Shown one piece after another: positions 1 to 6,406 of a stretch of 14,854 nt of DNA (positions are counted from its first letter, which is position 1; every line of letters begins with the position of its first letter). Made by a program: the position numbers and the translations under genes. The DNA lies in assembly GCA_030673725.1 (NCBI GenBank), contig DAOVIL010000002.1:1-14854 (forward strand), written 5' to 3'. This DNA comes from Candidatus Aenigmatarchaeota archaeon. GTDB taxonomy: Archaea; Aenigmatarchaeota; Aenigmatarchaeia; QMZP01. Below the pieces are notes generated by a model. That model was not told the DNA's origin and ran no database searches. It saw nothing but the letters and a program-made list of their open reading frames with translations.

Positions 1-1020
1 AAAGAATTAAAGAAGATGATTGATTTTAAGGATAATACCATCATGGCAAATGTCGGGAAATGGTACAAGCCTTTTGATGGTTCATATCCTCCTGCCCTTG
101 CAAATGAATTGAGCAAATATTCCAAAGAAGACATTGCTGCTGCAGCGCAAAAGCATCTTGAAGATATTACTGTCAAATATGTGAGCAAATTTGTAAAGGA
201 ATACAAGCTAAAGAATATCTGCCTTGCAGGCGGTGTTTTTGCCAATGTAAGGGTCAACCAAGAGATCATGAAAATAGACGGGGTTGAGAATGTCTACATA
301 CACCCAAGCATGGGCGATGGCGGTATAGCCACAGGCGGCGCATGCCTGCTGAATTTCGATCTAGGGGGCAAAAGCAGGACAATGGAACATGCATACCTGG
401 GGCCAAAGTACAGTGATGAAGAGATTGAAGCCATATTGAAAGAGAAATATCCTGACCTGAAATATGAATACGTAAAGGGACAAAGAGCGGGAATCGTGTG
501 CGACCTTGTCAAAAATAACAAGGTTGTTGGATTCTTCGAAGGAAGAATGGAATACGGCCCAAGAGCGCTTGGCGCAAGAACTATTTTATTCCACTCAAAG
601 GACAAATCGGTTAATGATTGGCTCAACAAAAGATTGAGGAGAACTGAATTCATGCCTTTCGCACCAGTCACTATTGCTGAAAGGGCCAAGAAATGCTACA
701 TCGGGTGGAAGCCAGACCACATCGCATCAAGGTTCATGACCATATGCTATGATTGCACACCTGAAATGATTGAAGATTCGCCGGCAACTGTGCACATTGA
801 CAATACAGCAAGGCCGCAGGTCATAACAAGAGAGCACAACCCTGATTACTATGATGTTGTCAAGAAGTTCTGCGACGATACCGGGGCATTATCAATGATA
901 AACACCAGCTTTAACCAACATGAAGAACCAATAGTGTGCACACCAACTGACGCCATAGAGAGCTTCAAGAGGAAGAATGTAGACGTGCTGTCTATTGGGA
1001 ATTTCATAGTAAGGTCTTGA
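1..1020 (+). CDS. Carbamoyltransferase, NodU/CmcH family (C-terminal part, truncated by window edge)
   Basis: The frame is open from base 1, so the gene starts upstream of the window; the ATG at 16 is internal. About 339 residues are visible out of the roughly 550-600 usual for the family, corresponding to the end of the catalytic domain and the whole C-terminal domain. Family signatures seen are HPSMGDGGIATGGA (counterpart of the P-x-GDxG nucleotide/metal site), EGRMEYGPRALGARTIL (the highly conserved GR-ME-GPRALG-RS/T-IL block), INTSFN and EPIVCTP, ending with the typical DVLSIGNFIV. Such enzymes transfer a carbamoyl group from carbamoyl phosphate through carbamoyl-AMP to hydroxyls of small molecules or sugars; the acceptor cannot be inferred here. 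It is convergent with tmk (7 nt between stops). It is AT-richer than the housekeeping genes further right. Confidence 0.93.
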   Translation, partial: KELKKMIDFKDNTIMANVGKWYKPFDGSYPPALANELSKYSKEDIAAAAQKHLEDITVKYVSKFVKEYKLKNICLAGGVFANVRVNQEIMKIDGVENVYIHPSMGDGGIATGGACLLNFDLGGKSRTMEHAYLGPKYSDEEIEAILKEKYPDLKYEYVKGQRAGIVCDLVKNNKVVGFFEGRMEYGPRALGARTILFHSKDKSVNDWLNKRLRRTEFMPFAPVTIAERAKKCYIGWKPDHIASRFMTICYDCTPEMIEDSPATVHIDNTARPQVITREHNPDYYDVVKKFCDDTGALSMINTSFNQHEEPIVCTPTDAIESFKRKNVDVLSIGNFIVRS

Positions 1021-1027
1021 GAAGCAC

Positions 1028-1636
1028 CTAAACCCTTAGCGCTTTCCTGATGTCGTTGAACACTTCCTGCCTGGTCTGCTCTCCGTCTATCATGGACCAG
1101 GGTCCTAACAGCTTCTCCTTGGCGTGCTTCTTGTAGCGCGCCCTGCACCTTGCCAGGAAGCGCCTGTTGGTCTCGTGCCTGTCCAGGCTGTATCCCTTTT
1201 CCTTCCTCTTCCTCTTCATGGAGGTGGAAGGCGAGATGTCCAAGTATATCACCCTGTCGAACCTCGGGACATCGAAGAGCTTGACGAACCTCTTCCCTTT
1301 CTCTGCTGAGAAGCCGGCCACTGACTGGTAGGTGATGGTGGAAGTGAGGTAGCGGTCGATTATCACCCAGGTGCCAGCTTTCAGGTGCTTCTTGATGGCT
1401 TCCAGATCCTTCAGCATGTCTGTGGCGAAAAGGAGGAACTGTGTCTGGGGGGAGAGGTCATACTTCCTGTTCAGGAAGTTGTAGATGAAGCGGCCCAAGG
1501 GTTTGTTGCCTTCAGGGAAATGCAGGCGGACAGCCTTCTTGCCGTTCCTCTTCAGGTATCTAACCATCCTGTTGGTCTGGGTTTCCAGCCCGGCACCATC
1601 CAATCCTTCGAAAACGAGCATCTTGCCTTTTTTCAT
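1028..1636 (-). CDS. tmk: Thymidylate (dTMP) kinase, variant P-loop
   Basis: A 202-residue protein, the normal length for dTMP kinase, which phosphorylates dTMP to dTDP with ATP. The N-terminus has the family block FEGLDGAGLETQ (residues 9-20), followed by the substrate-site motif DRYLTSTITYQS (canonical DRY...SS-AYQ) and a basic LID region with DRHETN..FL.R.R..Y. The Walker A lysine is absent: GxDGxGK(S/T)TQ reads GLDGAGLETQ, with Leu17 (codon CTG, 1586-1588) and Glu18 in place of Lys-Ser/Thr. Two base changes separate CTG from AAG, so this is not a simple read error. The ATG at 1636 is supported by a TATA-like box (1661-1667, minus strand) about 26 bp upstream, implying a leaderless mRNA. 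Function is inferred from the family; activity of the variant is uncertain. Confidence 0.88.
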   Translation of the reverse strand: MKKGKMLVFEGLDGAGLETQTNRMVRYLKRNGKKAVRLHFPEGNKPLGRFIYNFLNRKYDLSPQTQFLLFATDMLKDLEAIKKHLKAGTWVIIDRYLTSTITYQSVAGFSAEKGKRFVKLFDVPRFDRVIYLDISPSTSMKRKRKEKGYSLDRHETNRRFLARCRARYKKHAKEKLLGPWSMIDGEQTRQEVFNDIRKALRV

Positions 1637-1641
1637 GTTTG

Positions 1642-1661
1642 TTAATTGTCTTTACAATTAA
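1642..1661. repeat. Inverted repeat between tmk TATA box and start codon
   Basis: Perfect 8-bp arms TTAATTGT and ACAATTAA separated by CTTT. It lies between the tmk TATA box and its start codon, where a bound repressor would block transcription. Operator function is inference only; A/T-rich arms of this length can occur by chance. Confidence 0.4.
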
Positions 1662-1667
1662 TATATT
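1661..1667 (-). promoter_or_regulatory. TATA box of tmk
   Basis: On the minus strand the sequence reads AATATAT, centred about 27 bp before the tmk ATG, the spacing expected for a leaderless archaeal transcript. Confidence 0.5.
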
Positions 1668-1696
1668 CCGTGAAAGCGTTCCGTTGGGCCAGAAAG

Positions 1697-1706
1697 TATT
1701 TAAATA
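1697..1706 (+). promoter_or_regulatory. TATA box of the AbrB/LAGLIDADG cassette
   Basis: TATTTAAATA, centred about 38 bp before the ATG at 1740. Transcription would begin near 1728, leaving a short leader that contains the GGTGAT ribosome binding site at 1731-1736. Confidence 0.5.
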
Positions 1707-1707
1707 T

Positions 1708-1726
1708 GTAATACAAATAATATTAC
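1708..1726. repeat. Inverted repeat, possible operator of the AbrB-like gene
   Basis: GTAATA-(7 nt)-TATTAC. It sits between the TATA box and the expected transcription start of the AbrB-like gene. Small AbrB-family proteins often bind A/T-rich palindromes in their own promoters, so autoregulation is a reasonable inference. Confidence 0.4.
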
Positions 1727-1739
1727 AATAGGTGATAAA

Positions 1740-1898
1740 ATGACATTAAAGGGCAAAGGAAAGGTTCATATCGTGGATAACAGGGCTTATATCTATGTTC
1801 CTGTTAAGGTCGCGGCCGATTCTCAATTCCCAATCAAAGATAAGCAGATTGTTGAAATTCGGATTGAGAATAAAAAAATAATCATTTCAGGTGATTAA
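1740..1898 (+). CDS. Small AbrB/SpoVT-type DNA-binding protein
   Basis: A 52-residue protein starting at the ATG preceded by GGTGATAAA (ribosome binding site 1731-1736). The pattern K-G-K-V-x-I-x(7)-Y-V-P-V-K-V-A...F-P-I-K-D-K-Q-I-V-E-I-R-I-E-N-K-K-I-I-I follows the swapped-hairpin AbrB fold: a first strand, a proline-containing turn with a short helix, a Gly/Asp turn before the second hairpin, and a final kIII strand. Family members are dimeric DNA-binding regulators or antitoxins. The stop TAA at 1896-1898 is one base before the ATG (1900) of the next gene, whose ribosome binding site GGTGAT lies inside this coding region, so the two are surely co-translated. It could be an antitoxin-like partner of the next gene, but no toxin signature is evident. 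Confidence 0.72.
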   Translation: MTLKGKGKVHIVDNRAYIYVPVKVAADSQFPIKDKQIVEIRIENKKIIISGD

Positions 1899-1899
1899 G

Positions 1900-2802
1900 A
1901 TGCTGGTTAATTGGTGGGAAATTGGAGATGATCAGTATTTACAAGTTTCAAACCAAATGTTATCCAAGATTTATACTGAGGTAAAACGCCAGTATGGGAG
2001 TTTATTTTCATTTACGAAAAGTCTTGGATTCAAACCTGAAAGGTTGTACAATTGTTTCAAATATAAAAAACAAACCATAACTGTAGGAATGTTTAAAATC
2101 GTTTTGAAAAAACTTAATCTCCCCTTTACGATGTTAAATGACCAAATAATTGCGATAGGGGCGTATAAAAAATTGGTTAATTTGAAATTTCCATTAAAAC
2201 TGGGTCCTGAGTATGGGGAACTTCTTGCTCATGCTTTTTTTGATGGATATGCTGATTCGTATGTCCTCAGGTATTCAAACTACGACCAACAGATAAGAAG
2301 TGAGTTTTTGGAGTTGGTTAAAAGGTTGGGACTAGGTAAAATAGATGCCAATGTACCCAAAAATCCTAAAAGGGATATAGACCTGCCCAATTTTATTCCC
2401 AGATTATTATCATCCGTTTTTAATGTCCCCACATTTTACTCTGATAAATGTAGAATTCCTAAAAGATTTTTCGAAATGGTGAAAAGGGATAATTTATTTG
2501 GGTGGTATTTTATAAAAGGTGCTTATCTTGATGAGGGTACTGTTACCGGTGGTCAAATATTTATCGTGCGGGGGATTAAGAACTATCAATTAGCTAAAGA
2601 CACATTAAAACTTTGTAATTTGCTTCGTCTGAGCGCTAGAATTAGGTTAACAAATGAAGATGCGTACAGCATCTGTATTCTGAAGGATTCTTATGATGTG
2701 CTAAAAGAAACCTTTACACCAATTGTTTGGGGAGAGTGTAACAAAGTAAATAAAGTTTTGAGAAAATTAGAAAAATCACAATATCTTAGAAAAGTAAAAT
2801 GA
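1900..2802 (+). CDS. HTH + LAGLIDADG homing-endonuclease-like protein
   Basis: A 300-residue protein. The ATG at 1900 is chosen over a GTG at 1891 because GGTGAT (1890-1895) lies 4 nt before it. Residues about 20-76 look like a helix-turn-helix (FTKSLGFKPERLYNCFKYKK..ITVGMFKIVLKKLNLP). Two LAGLIDADG-type helices follow: LLAHAFFDG (108-116, acidic residue Asp115) and FIKGAYLDEGTV (204-215, acidic residue Glu212), about 97 residues apart, as in single-chain two-repeat enzymes. Both predicted metal-binding acidic residues are kept. No intein or intron host surrounds it, so it is free-standing. The gene is clearly AT-rich (for example 16 G/C in bases 2461-2520) unlike the rfcS region, and prefers AAA, ATT and TTA codons, suggesting horizontal acquisition. 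It may be an endonuclease or a LAGLIDADG-derived regulator; the AbrB partner favours a regulated mobile or defence-like cassette. Confidence 0.75.
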   Translation: MLVNWWEIGDDQYLQVSNQMLSKIYTEVKRQYGSLFSFTKSLGFKPERLYNCFKYKKQTITVGMFKIVLKKLNLPFTMLNDQIIAIGAYKKLVNLKFPLKLGPEYGELLAHAFFDGYADSYVLRYSNYDQQIRSEFLELVKRLGLGKIDANVPKNPKRDIDLPNFIPRLLSSVFNVPTFYSDKCRIPKRFFEMVKRDNLFGWYFIKGAYLDEGTVTGGQIFIVRGIKNYQLAKDTLKLCNLLRLSARIRLTNEDAYSICILKDSYDVLKETFTPIVWGECNKVNKVLRKLEKSQYLRKVK

Positions 2803-2817
2803 GGGGATGTAGGTAGC

Positions 2818-3486
2818 TTATTCTGACTTGGCGCCAATCAGTTCCATTATCTTCGGCACCATTATCTCTGGCCCGCCTGTCACTTCGATGTCCTTTAGGA
2901 TGCCCTTGTCCCTGTAGTACTCTATCAGGGGGGATGTCTTCTCCTCGTACAGCTTGAGCCTGCCCTTCACTATCTCCGGCTTCTCATCGCTCCTCTGGTA
3001 TATCTCGCCTCCGCACTTGTCGCACTTCCCCTCCTCCTTGGGCAACAGCGGGGGCATATGAAGATCACCTTTGTGTATGTCTGCCAGGTTGTATATCTCT
3101 CCGCAGTCCCTGCATATCCTCCTGGCTGAAATCTTCTCTATGATTATCTCCTCTTCGAGCTGTATGTTCACGACAGCGTCCAGGTCTGCTATCTTCTCCA
3201 GGGCCTCTGCCTGGGCAGTCGTCCTGGGAAACCCGTCAAGTATGAATCCCTTCTGTGCGTCTGGCTGGGATATCCTCTTTTTGAGTATCTCTAATACCAG
3301 CTCATCAGGGACAAGGTCGCCCCTGTCATAATATTCCTTTGCCTTTTTGCCCAGTTCAGTCTCGTTTTTCATCTCTTCCCTGAAAAGGTCGCCCGTCGAT
3401 ATGTGGGGTATGCCCATCTTGGGACCGACACGTGACGCATATGTCCCCTTCCCCACTCCGGGCGGTCCCATGAACACTAGCTTCAT
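2818..3486 (-). CDS. adk: Adenylate kinase, long form with zinc-binding LID
   Basis: A 222-residue protein of the long adenylate kinase form; catalyses ATP + AMP to 2 ADP in the cytosol. Walker A is GPPGVGKGT (residues 7-15), followed by STGDLFR (AMP site), LVPDELV, and GFILDGFPRT (82-90 region, AMP binding and Walker B-like Asp). The LID contains Cys125, Cys128, Cys155 and Cys158 in a CxxC...CxxC zinc arrangement. The C-terminal arginines (VKGRLKLYEEKTSPLIEYY) fit the family. It is the last gene of the rfcS-UPF0200-adk run, 39 nt after the UPF0200 gene. A weak GTGAT ribosome binding site precedes the ATG, and an A/T-rich box plus a perfect palindrome in the gap could give it its own promoter. 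Confidence 0.96.
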   Translation of the reverse strand: MKLVFMGPPGVGKGTYASRVGPKMGIPHISTGDLFREEMKNETELGKKAKEYYDRGDLVPDELVLEILKKRISQPDAQKGFILDGFPRTTAQAEALEKIADLDAVVNIQLEEEIIIEKISARRICRDCGEIYNLADIHKGDLHMPPLLPKEEGKCDKCGGEIYQRSDEKPEIVKGRLKLYEEKTSPLIEYYRDKGILKDIEVTGGPEIMVPKIMELIGAKSE

Positions 3487-3495
3487 AAAATCACT

Positions 3496-3509
3496 TAATA
3501 ACGTTATTA
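3496..3509. repeat. Perfect 14-bp palindrome upstream of adk
   Basis: TAATAACGTTATTA ends 9 bp before the adk start codon. It could be an operator or part of the adk leader; A/T-rich palindromes of this size may be fortuitous. Confidence 0.35.
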
Positions 3510-3525
3510 GCTGGAAGGTTATTTA

Positions 3526-4074
3526 TTATTTTTTGATTTCAGAGATGAGCTTTTCGGCCTGTGCCACAAGCTCCTCCTTTGTGCCGTTGTTGTCCAGGGA
3601 GGTGTCTGCCTGCTCTATCAGCTTGGCGACGTCGAATATCTCGCTGTAATTCTTCTCCCTGTGCTCGAACTCATCGGCTGACATTGCCCTTTCAGCCCTG
3701 ACAGAAAGCCTTATCCTCCTGATATCCCTGTTGCACTCCACTGCCACAAGGGTAAAGTCCTCCCCGAGCTCCTTCTTGAAGTATTCAAGCTCCTCGAAGG
3801 AGTGTATGCCGGCTATCGCCACTGTGTCGCTGCCGAGCTTCCTGACTTCCTCCACTGTCCTGATGGCGACTGCTGCTGGCCCAAGCTTCTTCCTTATGTC
3901 TTCCCTTATCTCGCTCTCTACGTACTCGTTTATCTCTGTTATGCCCCTGGCCTCTGGCTCTATCTTGGTTATGATGTCACCCATGTTGAAAGTGGGTATT
4001 CCGTGCTTCTCAAAAACGTTAAGGACCTCATTCTTCCCTGAACCAGGCATCCCGACTAAGCACACGACTTTCAT
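3526..4074 (-). CDS. UPF0200-type P-loop kinase-like protein
   Basis: A 182-residue protein. The ATG at 4074 is chosen over a GTG at 4089 because TAGGTGAACCA places GGTGA four bases before it. The N-terminus has a Walker A GMPGSGKN (residues 8-15), with Asn where Ser/Thr is usual, then G-I-P-T-F-N-M-G-D-I-I (nucleoside-monophosphate-site-like), Asp/Ile-rich strands and VECNRDIRRIRLSVR, which resembles the LID/arginine segment of dephospho-CoA kinases. This matches the archaeal UPF0200 family, related to dephospho-CoA kinase and adenylate kinase but without an agreed substrate. It lies 11 nt downstream of rfcS and upstream of adk, suggesting a link to nucleotide metabolism. Annotated substrate assignments would be guesswork. 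Confidence 0.85.
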   Translation of the reverse strand: MKVVCLVGMPGSGKNEVLNVFEKHGIPTFNMGDIITKIEPEARGITEINEYVESEIREDIRKKLGPAAVAIRTVEEVRKLGSDTVAIAGIHSFEELEYFKKELGEDFTLVAVECNRDIRRIRLSVRAERAMSADEFEHREKNYSEIFDVAKLIEQADTSLDNNGTKEELVAQAEKLISEIKK

Positions 4075-4085
4075 TGGTTCACCTA

Positions 4086-5039
4086 TCACTCTGGACTTTG
4101 GTTCGACACCCTCATGAACTGGGCGAGGAGGGCTTCCAGCTGGACCTCTGGTGTTCCGCCCTGTGTTATCCTGAACTCGAACTCTCCGACCTTGTCTATC
4201 AGAAGGGCCTTCTTCTCGTCATCTATATCCAGGTTGAATACCTGCTGGTGTATGCCCTTTATGATGTCCTCCCCTGCCAGGCCCTGTGTTATCAGCATGC
4301 TGTACAGAATCTTCCTGGCGTCCTTGAAGCTGTTGCTCATCGCGTGCTCGACCATCTCCTTTATGTCCTGGGGCTTTGCCTGGTTGGCTACGGAGTAGAC
4401 AGTATCCTTCGTGACCTTCCCGAGGGCTGTTGTCGCCTGCAGGAGGTTGACCGCCTTCCTCATGTCCCCGCCTGATATCTCGTATATGGCATCGAAGACA
4501 CCTTCGCCTATATCCAGCTTCTCCCCCTTTGCTATCCTTTCCAGGTAGCTGGCCACGTCTTCCTTCCCAAGCCGCCTGAACCTGAACACTGCGGTCCTGG
4601 ATTGTATGGGGTCTATTATCTTGTTGGAGTAGTTGCATGAGAGTATGAAACGGCACACGTCAGAGAACTTCTCTATGGTCCTCCTGAGGGCCTGCTGCGC
4701 TTCCCCTGTGAGGGAGTCTGACTCGTCCAGGAACACTATCTTGAATTCTGAGCCCATCGGCTTGACACGGGCGAAGTCCTTTATCCTTCCCCTGACGACG
4801 TCTATCCCCCTCTCGTCAGACGCATTCGTCTCCTGGAAGTTCTCGTGCCAGTGCTCACCGAAAAGCTCCCTGGCCAAAGCTATCGCGCAGCATGTCTTGC
4901 CTGTGCCAGCCGGGCCGGCGAAAAGGAGGTGCGGGATTGACTTGGACTCTGCCCAGGCCTTCAGCCTGTCCACCACATGCCTCTGGTTAACCACGTCAGC
5001 GAGTCCCAGTGGCCTGTATTTTTCTGTCCAGATTTCCAT
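4086..5039 (-). CDS. rfcS: Replication factor C small subunit (clamp loader ATPase)
   Basis: A 317-residue AAA+ protein, the usual archaeal RfcS length, without intein. RfcS forms the clamp loader with RfcL and places the PCNA ring on primed DNA. Seen are the N-terminal WTEKYRP signature, Walker A GPAGTGKT (42-49), NASDERGIDVVR (RFC box), Walker B IVFLDESD (101-108), sensor 1 around SCNYSNK (134-140), the arginine finger SRT (147-149, usually SRC) and sensor 2 GGDMRKAVNLLQ (190-201), then the C-terminal collar helices. The start follows a TATA box (5061-5070, minus strand) by about 26 bp, so the message is probably leaderless. The large subunit gene, often adjacent in archaea, is not in the window. 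Confidence 0.97.
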   Translation of the reverse strand: MEIWTEKYRPLGLADVVNQRHVVDRLKAWAESKSIPHLLFAGPAGTGKTCCAIALARELFGEHWHENFQETNASDERGIDVVRGRIKDFARVKPMGSEFKIVFLDESDSLTGEAQQALRRTIEKFSDVCRFILSCNYSNKIIDPIQSRTAVFRFRRLGKEDVASYLERIAKGEKLDIGEGVFDAIYEISGGDMRKAVNLLQATTALGKVTKDTVYSVANQAKPQDIKEMVEHAMSNSFKDARKILYSMLITQGLAGEDIIKGIHQQVFNLDIDDEKKALLIDKVGEFEFRITQGGTPEVQLEALLAQFMRVSNQSPE

Positions 5040-5060
5040 TATAACTTACTTGGGTTAATG

Positions 5061-5070
5061 GTTTTAATAC
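5061..5070. promoter_or_regulatory. TATA element shared by divergent rfcS and AK6-type gene
   Basis: GTTTTAATAC on plus, GTATTAAAAC on minus. Its centre is about 26 bp before the rfcS ATG (minus strand) and about 33 bp before the ATG at 5099 (plus strand). No second convincing TATA box is seen in the 59-bp gap, so it may serve both directions. Confidence 0.45.
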
Positions 5071-5098
5071 TTGCTGACAATTGTTATTCAGGTGTGCT

Positions 5099-5575
5099 AT
5101 GGTGAAGGTTTGCATCACAGGGACCCCAGGGACCGGCAAGTCAAAGATAGCCAAGCTGCTGGCAAAAGAGCTGGGCTGGAAGATGGTTGAGCTGAATGAG
5201 CTTGCCAAGGAGAAGGGATGCATAGCCGGGTATGACACCAAAAGGGACTGCAAAGAAGTGGATGTCGGGGAGCTGGCAAAGGTAGTGGGGAAGCTGGAGG
5301 GCAATCTGGTGCTGGAGTCGCATTTCGCCCATTACATGCCTTGTGACGCGGTCTTCGTGCTCAGGGTTGACCCGAAGGAGCTGAAGAGAAGGATGAAGAA
5401 GAGGGGCTGGAAGGAAGAGAAGATAAAGGAGAACATGGAAGCGGAGATAACAGAGGTGTGCAAGTCAGAGGCGCTGGAAGAGGGGAAGAAGGTGTATGAG
5501 ATTGACACCACGCACAAGAAGCCTGAAGAGGTCGTGGAGGAAATACTAAAGGTCATCAATCCTTATTTGAGGTGA
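5099..5575 (+). CDS. AK6/Fap7-type adenylate kinase-like NTPase
   Basis: A 158-residue protein. The ATG at 5099 is preceded by AGGTG (5090-5094). Walker A is GTPGTGKS (8-15). The central blocks ELNELAKEKGCIAGYDTKRDCKEVDV and LESHFAHYMPCDAVFVLRVDPKELKRRMKKRGW, then KIKENMEAEITEVC, are typical of AK6 (human hCINAP, yeast Fap7), which act as ATPase/adenylate kinases and assist late maturation of the small ribosomal subunit, in archaea by interacting with the uS11 protein. It is divergent from rfcS and the first gene of an AK6-htpX-DUF116-Trm112 run; the htpX start codon follows its stop by 2 nt. The ribosome-maturation role is from family knowledge. Confidence 0.9.
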   Translation: MVKVCITGTPGTGKSKIAKLLAKELGWKMVELNELAKEKGCIAGYDTKRDCKEVDVGELAKVVGKLEGNLVLESHFAHYMPCDAVFVLRVDPKELKRRMKKRGWKEEKIKENMEAEITEVCKSEALEEGKKVYEIDTTHKKPEEVVEEILKVINPYLR

Positions 5576-5577
5576 AT

Positions 5578-6399
5578 ATGATTCATATCATAGGTCTTTT
5601 TGGAGTATTGACTGCAATCCTGCTGGCAGTCGGATGGTTCTTCGGGGGGCTGTGGGGCATGGGAATGTTCCTTGCCATCGCCGCCTCCATAAATTTCTTC
5701 TCTTACTGGTATTCGGACAGGATAATCCTCAGGCTCTACAAGGCGAAGCCAGCCAACAACGGGGTGCTGGAGGGGATTGCCAAGGAGCTGGCGCACAACT
5801 CGAAGATACCAACCCCAAAGGTCTATGTGATGCCGTCAGGGATACCGAATGCTTTTGCGACAGGAAGGGACCACCACCACGCAGCTATTGCTGTCACAAA
5901 GGGCCTGCTCGAGTTCCCTGAGGATGAGGTCAGGGCAGTCATGGCGCATGAGATAGGGCACATAAGGAACAGGGACGTGCTCGTTTCCACCCTTGCGGCC
6001 ACCATAGGGGGGGCAGTGTCATACATAGCACAGATAGGCTACTGGTCGCTCTTCATGGGAGGCGGCAGAAAGGGAGAAGGCGGGCGGATAGGGTTAATAT
6101 TTGTCATAATATTCGCGCCTCTGGCAGCCCTGTTCGTGAGGATGGCGATAAACAGGAGCAGGGAATACAGGGCAGACTTCTTCGGCGCAGTGATGACCAA
6201 GAACCCGAAGTCCCTGGCATCCGCACTGAGGAGGATATCAGAGGTCACAGGGAGCAACCCCATAAAGGGGGTCAATGCGACGTCGCATATGTGGATAGTC
6301 AACCCATTCAAGCAGGACTTGTTCACAGGGTTGTTCTCCACGCACCCGCCCCTGCAGAAGAGGATAGAAAGGCTCGAGACAATGGACGCGAGCATCTGA
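5578..6399 (+). CDS. htpX: HtpX-type membrane zinc metalloprotease (M48)
   Basis: A 273-residue protein. The ATG at 5578 follows GAGGTGAAT; a GTG at 5572 is less likely because the GGTGA overlaps it. Two N-terminal hydrophobic segments (about 3-24 and 26-46) precede the catalytic domain with HEIGH (124-128: zinc ligands His124 and His128, catalytic Glu125) and a third ligand Glu196 in SREYRAD. Two more hydrophobic stretches lie at about 138-160 and 171-190, as in HtpX, a membrane protease that degrades damaged membrane proteins with its active site on the cytosolic side. ALRRISE and FSTHPPLQKRIERL near the C-terminus are family features. It overlaps the translational unit of the preceding kinase and is followed by DUF116. 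Confidence 0.95.
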   Translation: MIHIIGLFGVLTAILLAVGWFFGGLWGMGMFLAIAASINFFSYWYSDRIILRLYKAKPANNGVLEGIAKELAHNSKIPTPKVYVMPSGIPNAFATGRDHHHAAIAVTKGLLEFPEDEVRAVMAHEIGHIRNRDVLVSTLAATIGGAVSYIAQIGYWSLFMGGGRKGEGGRIGLIFVIIFAPLAALFVRMAINRSREYRADFFGAVMTKNPKSLASALRRISEVTGSNPIKGVNATSHMWIVNPFKQDLFTGLFSTHPPLQKRIERLETMDASI

Positions 6400-6406
6400 G
6401 GTCGGC

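Noticed and set aside
4087..4089. GTG as start of the UPF0200 protein
   Set aside because: The ATG at 4074 has GGTGA at correct spacing, and the protein then begins directly with the P-loop strand.
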